Source: Tenodera sinensis (Eukaryota; Arthropoda; Insecta; Mantodea; Mantidae). Taken from it: a DNA stretch of 64,000 nucleotides. A program made the position numbers and the translations under genes. Location of the stretch: NCBI GenBank assembly GCA_030765045.1, contig CM060964.1:320497013-320561012 (forward strand). The letters are read 5' to 3'. A model generated the notes under the pieces. That model saw only the letters and a list, made by a program, of their open reading frames with translations, was not told the origin of the DNA and made no database searches. Below, piece after piece: positions 1 to 12,099 of the stretch. Position 1 is the stretch's first letter; each line of letters opens with the position of its first letter.

Positions 1-305
1 GTATGGAATGGTTTTTCATCTATCACGATTTCCTTTCCATCATTTCTCTTTCAGTCCATTTCCTTCTGAACTTTCAGGCATGCTTTTAGGTTTCAGGATG
101 ACAGTGTCGGACAAATGTCGCATATATTTGTTCAAAGGAAAGAGTGGTCCTCGTGAGTTGTTTGGTCGTCGGGTCGTTCATCGCCCTTTCTAAGCAGCTC
201 CAGCACTGGGACAGGACTTCCGCGCGTCTCTGTGAGCTGTCTACCTGCAGCCTACTGTCTTGTGGTTTCTTCGCTTCATGTGTTCCTTGTGGCTGGTTGG
301 TAACC
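1..305 (+). repeat. SINE-like repeat S2, 5' part cut by window edge
   Basis: This stretch is clearly similar to 34440-34740 (+) and to the reverse complement of 10735-11000. Shared landmarks are a CATTTCTCTTTCA-like pyrimidine tract, TTTCAGG, a GTGTCGGACA-like segment, GGTCGTTCATCG and GCAGCTCCAGCA. In the 34.3-kb copy this body follows a tRNA-like head, so this copy has probably lost its head beyond the window start. Short ORFs here are not conserved between copies and are not considered coding. Confidence 0.6.
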
Positions 306-1009
306 ATAGAGTCTGTGTAAGTCGCAGCAGCACTTCATGGACTGCGCGCTTGAAAGCTGGGATTGTCAAGGGACTAAATATTTTCGAAGTGTAGAAGCCT
401 TTTTTGGATACTCTCGCAACGGCCCAGGAATGACATGCAAGGTTATAAAATCAATTCTGTTTCTCCCACCTCGCTTACTGTCTATTATCGCCAACTACCT
501 CCGATGTCATAATATGCGTTACTAATGGAGCGAAAGTCCCAAATTATATGTCCATCTGAATATAAACCAAACCTCTTTTATCTTCAACCTTTTGTGTATT
601 TTACAAATATATGTAGAATAATATCGAAGAAACCCATAACATCGGCATACTCTATTTGGCTACATCTGTGAATGCAAATTGACAAAGACAATGGAATTCT
701 TCCGAACACGTGTCTTTCGTAAGTCTGGCCTTTATGTTTATTTATTTTGTTCCAGATGTATTTATGTACCTTATTAAGATGTTTTCGATTTCTCAATTCA
801 GAATAACATAAAAACAAGTGTTACATTGAATATCAATCACATTAATAAAGAAGGAAAATTTCCAGAGCTTGTGAGCTGTACATGAATTATAAGAACACAT
901 TGGGATTCTGACGTCACTGTGTTTCATCCTACTTAGTTTCAGTGGTGTACCAAGTCTCTTTTGAGACACACTCACCTATAGTTTGGTATACAATAGTCAT
1001 AACGGAGGT
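306..1009. other. Unassigned AT-rich sequence
   Basis: I recognise no gene, RNA or repeat family here. Only short ORFs of about 60-77 codons occur and none shows a known domain. Confidence 0.4.
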
Positions 1010-1215
1010 GAGGATCGATTCGGTTGGCTCAGTTACCTAGGCGGTTGGCCTTCGGATCCCAAGGTCGAGAGTTCAAACCGGTCCAGAACGATTTTTTAAA
1101 TGTGCTTAAAAGCGACAGTCCCATATAAGTAGATTCATGGGCAAGTAAAAGAACTCCTGCGGGACGAAATTCCGGCACACCGGGGATGGTGATATGATCC
1201 TGATAGTTGGCAGCA
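1010..1215 (+). repeat. tRNA-derived SINE S4, best-preserved copy
   Basis: The head has a tRNA-like arrangement: GGTTGGCTCAGTTACC (A-box-like) near 1020 and GAGAGTTCAAACC (B-box-like) near 1068. It is followed by a body with AAAGCGACAGTCCCAT and AAAAGAACTCCTGCGGGA. The same head occurs at 42640-42735 (+) and 13483-13600 (-). Pol III A and B boxes are a defining trait of tRNA-derived SINEs. The family assignment comes only from within-window comparison. Confidence 0.75.
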
Positions 1216-1416
1216 TATATAGGGAAGATAAGGGCTTATAATGCAAGAAATATTACATTAGCAAGCGCATAATGTGTATCTAGCATGGGAGAAACCTTCA
1301 AGATAATAGCAACTATGTTCTAACGATTCCTAATACACTTGAATTCAGATAATTTGAACATTTATAATTCGAAATCGCTATTTTTCTTGCTTCCTTGAAT
1401 TTTGTATTAAACCAGT

Positions 1417-1455
<39 letters not shown>

Positions 1456-2321
1456 GAACTCTAATTTAATTTTCCTTAATTTCAAGTTTTTGTTCAGAAA
1501 TGTAAGTCAAAAATTAATCTAAACGCAAAAATTTAATATAACTTCGTCCATGTGTTTCTGCAAAAGGAGTCGTTTGTTTTGTCGGAATACAGTTGGAATG
1601 CAGTTTGGGGGTGGAATAGCTTTTCTGACTGCCGGTCTTGAGCTTTTATATCTGCTCCAACATCCCCTTGTTTAAAACACTTGCGCCTTTAGCTGTAGCT
1701 TGAGCTTCCTACTGTTCAGTGTGTTGCAAATTAATACCACCATTTCTCTCAGTAACCACGTGTCCAGTACAAGGCTTAACTTTTCCGGAAAAGGTCGCAG
1801 TCATTCGAGAAATTGAAAGGAGTCTGAAATCGTGAAAATATACGCGATACGACTGAACACTTTGCCAGCTTATCTGAAGAATAACGAGTGAAAATGGAAA
1901 GAGTGGAGAAAGAGTGAGACAACCGGAAAATCCTTATGTCGACTAGTGTGTGTTAAAGTGGTTTAAACAAGTACGAGACAAGAACATTCCTTTAATTGGT
2001 TCCCTTGTTCGCTAGAAAGCAGAAGAATTTTCCTCAAGTTTAGCTACAAACGAGTTCAAGGCTAGCATCGTTGGGATACATGTACCAATATTGCTAAAAT
2101 GTCAATTTTAGAAGTAACTTTTCTAATTCGAATTTTTGGATATTTCGATTTTTCTTCATGTATCTTCAGCTTCGCATTAACCAAGTTCCACTGTACTAAC
2201 TTGAAACTTGTTTTCACTTTTATATTCTGTTCTTATTTATTTGCTCGTAAAGGTGCTGGATACACAACTCAATTTAGAATAAAATTCCAAAGAACCAAAG
2301 CATGTTTTTTATTTATTTTAT
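1216..2321. other. Unassigned AT-rich sequence containing a poly(A) run
   Basis: A 33-base A-run occupies 1421-1453. It could be a retroposon tail, but I could not identify an element to its left. The rest shows no recognised gene or repeat. Confidence 0.4.
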
Positions 2322-2591
2322 TTTCTCTACCACCTACATAGTAGGTAGAGAACGTATAGAATTCTACCCAAAAAATTGATATCAAGATTTCACTGGAAAT
2401 ACATTTTGAGGTTGCTGAACCTCAAAAAACCACCGTGATGGCTATGCGATGGCTTTGAAATTCCATTCTCCTTACATGGCTAGGACATAAAAAAGAAAAG
2501 AATAGCGACTTCTTATTTGAGAAACTAAACGTATTTGAAAATTAAACCAATAACAAGGAATATCTCCACAAAAAATTGAGATAAATGCTTG
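2322..2591. repeat. Composite H1 fragment: (+) left end joined to (-) internal part
   Basis: Positions 2322-2425 match the left end of H1 in plus orientation (TTCTCTACC, then TAGGTAGAGAA, then ATTCTACCC and GATTTCACTGGAAATAC). Positions 2426-2591 match an internal H1 part in minus orientation (TTTGAAATTCCATTCTC, then AACAAGGAATATCTCC). The two halves therefore face opposite ways, as in an inverted or rearranged copy. Confidence 0.6.
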
Positions 2592-3424
2592 CTTGAAAGC
2601 AGGGATGTCAGCCGGAGTGCGAGTTTAGAAAGGAGTGTATAAAAGACAACTGACAGTAACCATGAACGCAGCAAAGAATTACAACGTTATTAAAGCATAC
2701 GTGCAATGACCTGGATGTAATTGCTGTTTGCAAATCTTTGATCAGTATACAGTATCAGAATATTCGCAAATGTGCAGCGCGAATTATGGCAATGTTTCTC
2801 CAGTACTTACAAATGTGAACAGTTTTTTTTTTCCCCTTTGATGAAGCTAACAAAGCTAAGATAAAGGACCAAACTTCTGATAAGAATATGGTGACTGCTA
2901 TTAGACTTGCGTGTTCTAGTAATATATCACTAATGTAACTGTGTCGGTGTGGAGAAAACATTCTACAAGTGAATGTGACGACACTGCAGCTTAAGTTTAA
3001 TTGCGCTATAATATTGTTTCTATTACAACCAGATTAATCTGTAGTTTAGTGTTTTAATAATAAGTATATATTCTGGCTTGATAACTTGCTAGTGAAGATA
3101 ACAGTATCCAAGTTATATTTTGTTGTGTTATGGAGAAAGCTGGGAACGTTTGCTCTGTGATAACATAATATATTTTCGTTTATTAAACATATTCTTGACA
3201 ACCACTAATCCTTATTCAATCCTACGCATGTATCAGTATATTCCAGTTCCAGTAGCCTGCGAAGACACATAGTTGAGCGGTATGATGTGTTGTGTCGACA
3301 ATACGGTGCATAGATAGCAACGTCAATTTTACCCATCCTTTCTCTTTGGGCACCTCTGTTCACCTTAGCCCACCAGCCCGCAAAAGCACGTAACACAGGT
3401 CTATGCGCTACGACCTTGACACTA
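2592..3424. other. Unassigned AT-rich sequence
   Basis: No gene or repeat recognised. The ORFs at 2755-2961 (-) and 3205-3396 (-) are short and carry no visible domain. Confidence 0.4.
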
Positions 3425-3645
3425 CTGCTTTAAAGAGATCTACACTATTTAGTGCAGCAAGGTTTTGTCTATGTCTTATGGTTTACCACTTACGCAAAAG
3501 TCATCCAGAACGAAAAAGACTTTCAGAGGTTATTCTCGGAAAATTCAAGATATGCATTTAATTTGCAATGAAAATATCTAAAACATTGCATATTATATCA
3601 AAATAATTAGACATTTTTAAAAGAATAAAAATTTTCGAAAAAAAG
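3425..3645 (-). repeat. H1 internal fragment
   Basis: Internal H1 landmarks occur in minus orientation: AAGGTTTTGTCTATG, GGTTTACCACTTACGCAAAA, then AAAATTCAAGATATGCATTT and AAAATTTTCGAAAAA. Both termini are missing. Confidence 0.65.
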
Positions 3646-4589
3646 CAAATCACGATCACAAAATGAAAAGCTAAGTTACCTCTTAATAATTAACGGTAAA
3701 ATTAATGGATTAGGAAGGTGACTGCGCAACTGAAGCCTTTAGTTATGAGGTTATTCAGGCAGATGGCATATAAAAGTGACTACGCAACTAAGACATTTGC
3801 ATGGCACACAAGAAACCTAGGCTACCGGCTTCGGTATAAGTCACTATCAGCCAACTGAATGCTTTGTGACGTCAGCGAGCAAGTTTCGTATTGCTCGTAA
3901 CTCTGAGCGGGGAACTTAGTGACGAGTACAGAACAGATGAGGCAAGGCAAAAAAAAGTTAAGAGATATTCCAGGAGTCGAAAATCTCACCCCTCTAACCA
4001 CAAAGTGGCAGGAACTTTTGGGTTGAACATTTCCAGCTGTTGCCATTTTGCACTGTACCTCTTTCTCTGTTCTCTTCCTATCTCTATCATTTTTATCGCT
4101 GGAATATAAGATCAAGGAAGGAGTTCCCTGCAAGGCTACAAAGGTAAGGGTCAACAAGATCGACTTACTACCAAGTGACTGTCCCCCATTAATCTATGCT
4201 AACAATATATATTTAAATAAAGAATTTATAACATGTTAAGCGCATAAGTGGAAACACAATTACAATATTATGTTTATCTTCACAACTCTTGCATCACAAA
4301 ACAAATGTGCTTTGCGTTTTGAAATATTTTCGCCACTGCACTGGTCTTTAAATTATAGATGAGACAACAGGATAAATACCGTAACTACAAAGGGTACATA
4401 AATATGTGTGGTCCTTTGAAAAGCACCACACGGAAATACAGTTAACTAATCTACGCTTTTAAACACCTACAAAGACCACCAATTTACTCTCACATGACCT
4501 CATTAAAACTCTACAGTGGCCCATTACAAAAAACTAAAACCCAATCCAAAATCGTACTTGAAGTTGAGTTTTTATTTATGGATCCTCTT
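3646..4589. other. Unassigned sequence
   Basis: No recognised gene or repeat. The overlapping ORFs at 3822-4157 (-) and 3891-4109 (+) lie on opposite strands of the same DNA and show no domain, so neither is called. Confidence 0.35.
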
Positions 4590-4835
4590 TAACTGCTATG
4601 GTTCTCAGTGTTGGGCATGAAAGACCACTTAATTTTGCTCGGAAGTCTAAGACCAGGCTTCAGGTTCTGTTACGTGCCGTTAATCTAAGATAGGGGACCA
4701 CCGGCTTTACTTCCCTTCCTAAGGAAGTCATGCTAAGGATTTTTACGCCCGAAAAAAATACATCGCCCTCTGCTAGGTTTGAACCCGCGACTCTGGCAAC
4801 TAGAGTAATGCAAAATAGCAGTATTACATGATGTA
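4590..4835 (-). repeat. tRNA-derived SINE S5, copy 1
   Basis: This copy is homologous to 16450-16712. Shared landmarks are TTCTCAGTGTTGGGC (cognate of TTCTCAGCGTCCC), GAAAGACCACTTAATTTTGC, CCGGCTTTACTTCCCTTC and ACGCCCGAAAAAAATAC. The right end reads GGTTTGAACCCGCGACT, the complement of a tRNA-like B box, so transcription would run leftward. Confidence 0.7.
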
Positions 4836-6373
4836 ATGGAAATACCCTGAAATTGACATTAACCTTGGTACAAAATTACATTAAGAAATTACGTTCTCCG
4901 CTTTTATGCGGAGAAAACCATTATGTATCGAATACTAACATTGGAACATAGAACAGGGAGGCGATCAAAACATGACAAAGTCAGCATTTATTTGCCCAAT
5001 AAATGGCTACATAATTGAGGATAACTCAACAACAGATGTTGCAGTGTACGCACAGAAATCGTGGAAAGCAAGCCCTGGAAGCATTCTACGCTGCCGCTCA
5101 ACTAAGCTCGGAGCGCTCCGTTCGCACATAGAGCCTTTGCATAGCCCAACGCGAAATATAATGTTAAATATTACATTAGCGGGAGAAATCGGCACACCTT
5201 TTACTGTAATGCTGTTTACCTCTACTCCTTTCTTGTCTTGTAGTACCTCCTTAACAATTGTTGGTAAAGTTCGGAAATTGATAACTCAGATTATTGAAAG
5301 ATCATTTTGTTCTTCCAGTTGCCTAATTGAGGTTGCATGTCCGTACGATTTACGGCTTTAGGTTTTCTAGTTGCTGTTAGCGAAGAGCTAGCAGGGTGAG
5401 AGAAATGTGTCATACGTTGTGCCTCCGCATGCCTTGTCTAGAATTCCCGAAACGGTTTTACAGCACACGACTGTGAAACGTCGTTATAACTGAGTTGGCT
5501 GACGCTAATTTAATTTTTAGAGCAATGTAAATTGTTTATAAAGTAAAATATTCTGTGGGTATTATGAAGGGAGGCTTTAAAGTTGTTCTAGTGTATAGAT
5601 TTAAATTGACAACCAACGTTTCATTTTTAAAATTTAAGTATGAAAATTCATTCTGAATTTACGCATAAACAAGAAATGGCACATCTTTTCCCAATGGAAA
5701 CTCAAGACATTAGGGAAGGAGGTTAAACTGAATAAAAAACAATTTTCATTGCTCACGTTGGACAGGTTGCCGTTCAAAAACGACAGAGGCGATTGGAAAG
5801 AGAATAGATAAGAAAAGAATAAGTAAAATATGAAAGGCAGAAGGAGTCATCTGATTAGTGATCAGCTTCTTGCAGTAATGCTTACCATTTTTGGTCATGG
5901 AGTTCATAGTTACAAGGTTCAACGTTCTTGTGCAACGCTCTCTATATACGAAACATGTTTAAATGTTAAGGACTTAAAACGTTAAACGTTATTTTGCTAA
6001 CCTCGTGGTGGAAATGAGCGACCTTTCAATCGTTTTTATGCATCAGGCATTTCATGAGTTAACTGCAGCCTTGTGCATATTAATGCGTGATTGTGAAATC
6101 TGGGCGTTGAATATTTATTAAAGGATTATTACGGAATATGAAGCTTGAATTACAGTTACATCAGGCCAGGTGTGGGAAAGTAATAAATCACAAGAGCGGA
6201 AGGCTCAAAAATATCCACCAACTGGTGCCTGGCTTCGAACACTGAGCACGAGAATAAAGTCATTAGTTAAGGTGGAATATTTTGAAGTACCATTCCATGT
6301 AAGGCCTAGCTCATAAAGTTTTGTGCGTGAGACTGAAACGCATAATTGCCAAATTTCAAACTGGTTCGAGAGG
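4836..6373. other. Unassigned sequence
   Basis: The longest ORF is 4972-5361 (+, 129 codons). It has no recognisable domain, contains a strong shadow ORF on the other strand and lacks a supportive context, so it is not called as a gene. Confidence 0.35.

Positions 6374-6440
<67 letters not shown>
6374..6440 (+). repeat. (GA)n microsatellite
   Basis: An almost pure GA/AG dinucleotide run about 67 bp long. The Arg-Glu ORF across it is an artefact of the repeat. Confidence 0.95.
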
Positions 6441-6445
<5 letters not shown>

Positions 6446-6849
6446 TTCGCATGCCAAGTTTAAAGACTGCCAGTTTGCAATAAAGTCAAAGGAAAAACAG
6501 AACAAGAGACCTTGTGAAACAGAAACCAGTATTTTTTATATTCCTTTATTGCCAAACTGGAATCCAAACTGAATTCGAAATATGAATGTCGTCAGTAGTT
6601 AAGAGCTTTGTAGATCAAATTGCGCTCGATGTTCAACTGCTTGTTCTTTTCGTAGTTTGAGTGCTAACGTAACGACAGCCTCAAAATTTATTTTTTATTT
6701 TTTAAGAAGATTTAACACAATAAGGTTGTTGAAATGTGCCAGATCGGTACGCCACCAGCAAATTCAAGTGACACTGATTCAAACAAGATCACAACTCTAA
6801 GCATAGTTCTTTTTCAGATAGCGAAAATGATGCAACAACATTAGTATAA

Positions 6850-6973
6850 TTGCTTTCCCTATTGCTAGTAGATAAAGTATTATATTCCACCCAAAAATTC
6901 TATTTCGAGATTTCACCGGAACTACATGTTGAGACTCCTGAATTCAAAGCATTAAAACAAGGTCCCTATGTAT

Positions 6974-7047
<74 letters not shown>

Positions 7048-7500
7048 GTGTGTGTGTGTGCGAGCACGCGCGCGCGTGCTTCTATTTATATAAACGGATT
7101 CATCCACTGATATCCTTTGTTCACCGGATTAACCTTAAACCCAAATTGACAAATTTTTCAAGATATTTTTAGGAATAAATTTAACCTTACTCCCCCATTT
7201 TTCTGTGAACAGCATCACTCAAAAAATAAAATCTCGGATAAATATCAAACTGGATGCAACACCAAGATTTTGAAGAACATTGAAAGTGTTTCTTTATTCT
7301 TTATTTTTTCAAAAAATGACTAACAACTTTTAATAATATGCCACGTGTTTAATATATTTATCAAAACTAAAATATACACTTTCCTAAATTTTCTGCGAAT
7401 AACCTGTGAAGCTCTTTCGTTCTGAATGAATGGTGTATAAACTGTAATATATAGACAAAAATTTAGTACACACAAAAAATTGCACACGGGTTTTCAAATA
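6850..7500 (+). repeat. Divergent H1 copy with (TG)n core
   Basis: The left part matches H1 (TAGTAGATAAAGTATTATA, ATTCCACCCAAAAATTCT, GATTTCACCGGAA). A (TG)n run at 6976-7060 ends in a CGCGCG stretch. Downstream are the usual H1 landmarks (GTGAACAGCATCACTCAAAA, CAAGATTTTGAAGAACATT, AAATTTTCTGCGAATA). The right terminus is missing or too diverged to see. Confidence 0.75.
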
Positions 7501-7576
7501 AACATTTTGTGACATTAATTTTATCTGAGTTATTTTTTTTATCAAATATTAGTTTGAATCTTCAAGCAGATACACC

Positions 7577-7806
7577 AGGGATGTCCGTTTGCGGAAGAGC
7601 GGAGGTTGAATTTACATCCTTCCACTAAACGCGGACTTTGGCACTCTTTAACAATAAGATGTACATTGTGTTGCAGTGGCGGTTTGGTTGCATGTACGTT
7701 ACATTTGATTTACGGAAACACTTTCAAATCTTATGTGATAAACACCTGTTCATTAGTGACTTCTTTGGTACTGCTTACGTTTAAGAAGTCTATCAATATT
7801 TGGTGA
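7577..7806 (+). repeat. Dispersed repeat R1, copy 1
   Basis: This matches the reverse complement of 57995-58235 over about 220 bp. Shared segments are GAGCGGAGGTTG, TTTACATCCTTCCA (TTTACCCCCTTCCA in the other copy), ACTTTGGCA and ATTAGTGACTTCTTTGGTACTG. No terminal structure or coding potential is evident. Confidence 0.7.
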
Positions 7807-8520
7807 CAAAGTCGAAGTGCATAGCCTTAGAATATACACCAAGTGATCGTCGCGTAACATATTGTGATACAGACTTTTAATGTATGTAGTTCAATTTGGA
7901 AAAACTCTGTTCGCAAATATATGTAGAGCTGTACTCACTCTTATACACAATGTTCTTGCAAATGTTTATTCCTCTATCTACCGTCACCTGGAGTGCATCT
8001 TTACCCATAGACATTTATCATAACATGTTTATCAAGCAGTCACATAGATGGGTCTTTCAATACAGTATGCCATTTTGAAGCTGCTGGGTTGTGCTGCAAT
8101 TTGGTGCAAACTTATATGAGTGTTCTCCAATGTGCTCTTGGCCAGAGACATTTCAATTCAAGTTGTGGTTTCCATATTTTGTTTTTATCATGAAGCTTTC
8201 CATGCTGACAGTGAATATGTAGGCATTTGTAAATTAAGTTTTGTTTCTGCATGCGTGTATGAGTATAGATTAGAGCTTATATATGCTGGAAATAATGCAG
8301 GGTGATTATTTAATTAATAGAAAGAATTACATTCTCCAACAGCATATGAGGTACAACTTTGCACCATTAATTTTTCTCCATTCTTCAAAATTACAACTGT
8401 CATTTTCAACAAACAATTATTCTATACTTCTAAACTATATAGCACTTACAAATTATTACTCTTTTATTATCAATATTTGTTAATATGCAGGTAGAATTCT
8501 TTACAAAACATCAGGTTTAA
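7807..8520. other. Unassigned AT-rich sequence
   Basis: No recognised gene. Around 7930-7980 there is weak similarity to an H1 right-end segment (ACTCACTCTTATACACAATG, then TTTATTCCTCTATCTACC), too diverged to call. Confidence 0.3.
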
Positions 8521-9230
8521 ATGAATGAATTCCAGCCTTTCGGAAGCCTGACTTCAATTCTTTGGTCACATTACTGTTGCCTTCTTCAGTTAACAGAAAA
8601 ACTGGACTTTTTGGCCCATGAAAATTACTTGGAGACGTGTCTTAGACATGTGGAAAGCCACAGCATCAGGAAGGCGTTACACTACAATCCCAAAAATGAG
8701 TTTCCACAACTTTTTGGCAGGAATAAACACTTTCAATTGAAGCAGGAAAAACCATTCCGTTTTAGGAAATACATGACCATCAAAAGGAACAAAAGAAATA
8801 GAAGAAACGAAATAAAACACCTAAAAAGTAAAAGTAAAAAAGAACCTAGAAGTAGCAGTTGACAGCGATTCCAATAGTATTAGGTGACGAAACTATTGTC
8901 CGTATTGTGATCAGAAACTGAAAGCAGACCAGGCTGGTCAAAGAAACAATGTGTGATCTAAGTAGTATTAATAGTGGTGGTTATTTGTCAACTATTTTGG
9001 TGAACTAGATCCCAGTTTTGTTACAGATATCCAGGAAATAGATCCCAAATCAGCGTATAGCATGTCCAGTAAGAGCTGAAAGTAGCCTGCCGTGAAAGTT
9101 GGACTTTGGTACGATGTTGAAAATGTGGTAGGAGTGATTCCTGAGTCCAAGAAATTATCAAGATGTTGGATTTTTTTTACTCTTCCTGAACTGCCAAAAT
9201 ACTCTTAAAGCCGTATAAGTCACTTGTATT
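8521..9230 (+). pseudogene. Possible decayed transposase C-terminal region
   Basis: An open 113-codon stretch (8521-8862) is followed in another frame by readable segments: a cysteine pair in NYCPYCDQKLKADQAGQ near 8880, then DPSFVTDIQEIDPKSAYS near 9010, then WYDVENVVGVIPESKKL near 9110. The last block resembles C-terminal segments I associate with jerky/CENP-B-like (Tigger/pogo-type) DDE proteins. Frameshifts and stops separate the blocks, so it cannot be functional. The family assignment is from memory of motif shape and is weak. The first ORF alone is unrecognised. Confidence 0.3.
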
Positions 9231-9594
9231 AATACATTGGAATGATTATATTGTGTAATTTGAAATACAGTAGTGTAACTTTGTACCAAATGGTGTTTTT
9301 ATAGGAATATACACGGAAAAAGAGATGTAGTACAAAGATGTCCTACATTGACATACAACTTTGCACCACTTTCAAATTTTTTCTTTCTTATTGTATATGT
9401 CTCAAATGAATGTGTAAGTACTAAAACGTCAGATACTATACATAGGAATAACATTTATTTTTTGAAGCTATATCTAAATATTCTTTAAAGATATTTTTAA
9501 AAAATCATGAAAAGTGTTGCAAAATTGCCCAGTTTTGCGGTACTTCATTTTAATAGATATAAGAATTTTCAGAAATGAACTTATTGTTAATTTT

Positions 9595-9769
9595 CCTGTA
9601 CGTGCAAGAGGAATACCGGAATATAGTAGGCTTTAAACGATAGTGAAATGTTTTATGAGCTGGTTGCTATGCGATGCCATTAAAATTCCATTCTCTTTGT
9701 AAGACCAAGAGATAAAAACCGAATAACATATTCCTATTTGTGAAAAGTACATATAAATATTGGATAATG
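9595..9769 (-). repeat. H1 internal fragment
   Basis: This matches the H1 segment reading GCAAGAGGAATACCGGAAT, AGTAGGCTTTAAACGATAG, AAAATTCCATTCTCTTTG and CCAAGAGATAAAAA in minus orientation. It abuts the hAT remnant to its right. Confidence 0.65.
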
Positions 9770-10589
9770 AAATGCAGTTTCAGATGGTGGAACTTGAAGG
9801 ATCTTCAGTTGTCAGCAAGTAGAGCCTTATACTTGGAGAAACTTCTTTCTACACCAAGTGATGTAATGGTGGCAAATAAGGGAAATCATTGCCAGAAAGT
9901 TATGGTTCATTTTCATGGACTTCTGCTTCTTTGCCACAAAAAGTCCTAGCAGTTTAACACAGTGTTGTATATGAAGGGTTTCTGTAAAGTACACCATATA
10001 ATTTTTCCCTAACCTTGTTAGCTACTCGATAAATCACTTGCAGTTTCCTTTACAATACTTTATTCACTGCACAATTTCATACCCACAGTTTCAAGGCGAG
10101 TGATGGAATTTAATAATACCTAGAAATTTGATTTTATGCAGGCTAAGTTTCTTGGCATGGGGAATGAAAAAATCGTACTTTATTGAAGATGAACCACTTT
10201 CGTAAAAATGATTGAAAACCTTCTCAATCTCATTGTAGATCATGCAATAGTAGTTCGCCAAGCCAAATCCCCCAACATGTTGCAATGGTCTGAAGGTGAA
10301 AAGGAAACGTTTATGGAATGATGTTTACAAAAACATCTGACGTGTCATATACTACATAAAATATAACTGAAAGTACGCTCTTATTCGTATATTTGGCCAA
10401 AATATGACGTATCATGAAAATATGGCCAAAATATGACCTATCACTATAACATGGCTAAATATGCATTTATATGACCAATAATAGCTGATACATTGTGTTC
10501 ACAATTATTGGAAACATGCTTGAATTAACTTAGGCATGACAAAATAAAGCAGGTTAAGAATATGGTGTGTCATAAAAATCCGAGCCCTT
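9770..10589 (-). mobile_element. hAT element remnant (relative of 18821-20466)
   Basis: Reverse-strand translation of 9775-9870 gives ERSFSKYKALLADN followed by RSFKFHHLK. This is the C-terminal block typical of hAT-like transposases. The stretch 10080-10310 is co-linear with 19050-19225 of the 18.8-kb element on the other strand (AACTACTATTGCAT, GGTTCATCTTCAATAAA, CCATCACTCGCCTTGAAACT). The right end, complemented, reads AAGGGCTCGGATTTTTATG, matching that element's TAGGGCTGGGATTTTTATG terminus. The other terminus is not visible. Stops and frameshifts mean only a fossil remains. Confidence 0.7.
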
Positions 10590-10734
10590 GTCATGATATA
10601 CATATTGTGTGTTTTAAGTGCAGTGCCGTAAGTATTTTCTGTCTTCTTACACACAGTTCACAAGTTACAGATATTGGTTATACAAAGAGGAAAGGACACC
10701 TCGCGCACTGTGACCTACTTATGTCTATTACGGT

Positions 10735-11100
10735 TAAGACCCTCCAGGAGAAAGGATGAAGTGATGGAACCACGCGGAAGTCCTTAACATTTCCAGGCTT
10801 GAAGACTCGTTCCACTGCTGGAGCTGCCTAGAGAGGAAGATAAACGACCCATGGACCAAGCAGTGCTTATTATCCACGAGATACACACTTTGATCAAGTA
10901 TCCACACCACCTGCCCTGCACCACCATGCACCACGAAACCTAGAAGCACACTTGAAAGACAAGAAGGAAACGGAATGAAAGGGAAGTGATGGAAATGAAG
11001 TCGTGGCAGATGAAAAACTGATCCCTCAGCATTCGCCTACCAAGCAGGGAAAACTATGAAAAATCTAAGGTCAAAGTTGGCGGTCTACGAGAATCGAACT
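10735..11100 (-). repeat. SINE-like repeat S2, copy 2
   Basis: This is the reverse complement of the 34316-34740 unit. It has a tRNA-like head at the right end (CTACGAGAATCGAACTTGG, a B-box complement), then AACGGAATGAAAGGGAAGTG, CCTAGAAGCAC and GCTGGAGCTGCC. The ORF on this strand is incidental. Confidence 0.65.
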
Positions 11101-12005
11101 TGGGAAGAAAACGAAGAACTGCCGTGGTGTGTTCACGTTTGACGGGACTGAGGTATCAGGAGTTTCAAGCCGATTTTGTACGAAGATTCCATACACCCGC
11201 TCCTACCAGGGCCACAAGAAAACGGGCAGGATGTGAAACGTATCGTAAACCTAGTGCGTCCACTGAAAATGTGCAACAGGTAAGTAATGCTGTGACCATA
11301 AGTCCGAAAGCATGATCCAGGAAGTTAAGTCGGCAGTTGGGTTTACCACAATCGACAGTGTTGAATATTATAGTTTACACTTTGCAAAAATGTTCACACC
11401 AGTTTCAGACGTAATATGGACTGGAAAAAGGAAGACGGGAGGAATGTGTGCCGACTGTTTGAGGTAGTCGAAGAGGACAGTTTGCTGCAACATGTCTTCT
11501 TTAACGATGAGAGCACCTTCTCATCCCTGAACTGACACAACTGCGGAGTGTGGGCGGGGGAACGCCAAATGAGATTTTTGAGTAGGAACGACACACCTTA
11601 AAGTCAATGTGTGGCTTGGATGAGTAAGTCGTAGGTGTATGAACCATTTTTCTTCGCAGAAAAAACAGTTATAAGTATCTTGTATCTTGATATGCTAAAA
11701 CAGCTCTTTCAACCACTATTTTAGGAGGATAACATTTTGGAAACAAAGATTTTCCCCCTCTTCGCACTGATTGTTGGTGAGTACCTGGATGTCACATTCT
11801 CTGTTCGGTGGATTGGTAGGACCGGATCTCATACCTCTTGACTTTCTTGCATGAGGATACGTGAAATCACAAACACATCTACTCCATTGCACATCTCAGG
11901 CAGGTGGTACTCAACATCACACCTGCAATGCTCAGAAAGTTGTCTGGTCGCTGTGAAACCTGTGTGGAAGTGCAGGAGAGGCAATTTGAATGACACTAAG
12001 AAAAG
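11100..12005 (+). pseudogene. Tc1/mariner-like (IS630 superfamily) transposase pseudogene
   Basis: Homology runs in transposase order but across shifting frames. The N-terminal block QEFQADFVRRFHTPAPTRAT is near 11155-11215. A helix-turn-helix-like stretch SRQLGLPQSTVLNII is near 11325. FFNDESTFSSLN is near 11490; the acidic residue sits where the family's catalytic Asp is expected, followed by HNCGVWAGE. A C-terminal block with RWIGRTG is near 11805, then a readable STPLHISGR and TPAMLRKV near 11880-11930. Several frame changes and in-frame stops and a compressed middle show it is dead. Terminal inverted repeats were not found. Other fragments of the same superfamily lie at 28.9 and 51.3 kb. 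Confidence 0.75.
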
Positions 12006-12099
12006 CTTTCATGCAGTGTGTGTCACTAAGCCCTAGAGTCTATCGTAACCGTATTATTTGGAATCAAATATCAGTTTTCTCAAAAATGGATTGAAACCT

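Noticed and set aside
1421..1453. Poly(A) run as the tail of a processed pseudogene
   Set aside because: No coding or repeat sequence could be identified upstream and no flanking duplication was seen.
4972..5361. 129-codon ORF as a host gene
   Set aside because: No recognisable domain, no supporting context, an opposing ORF on the other strand and ordinary composition.
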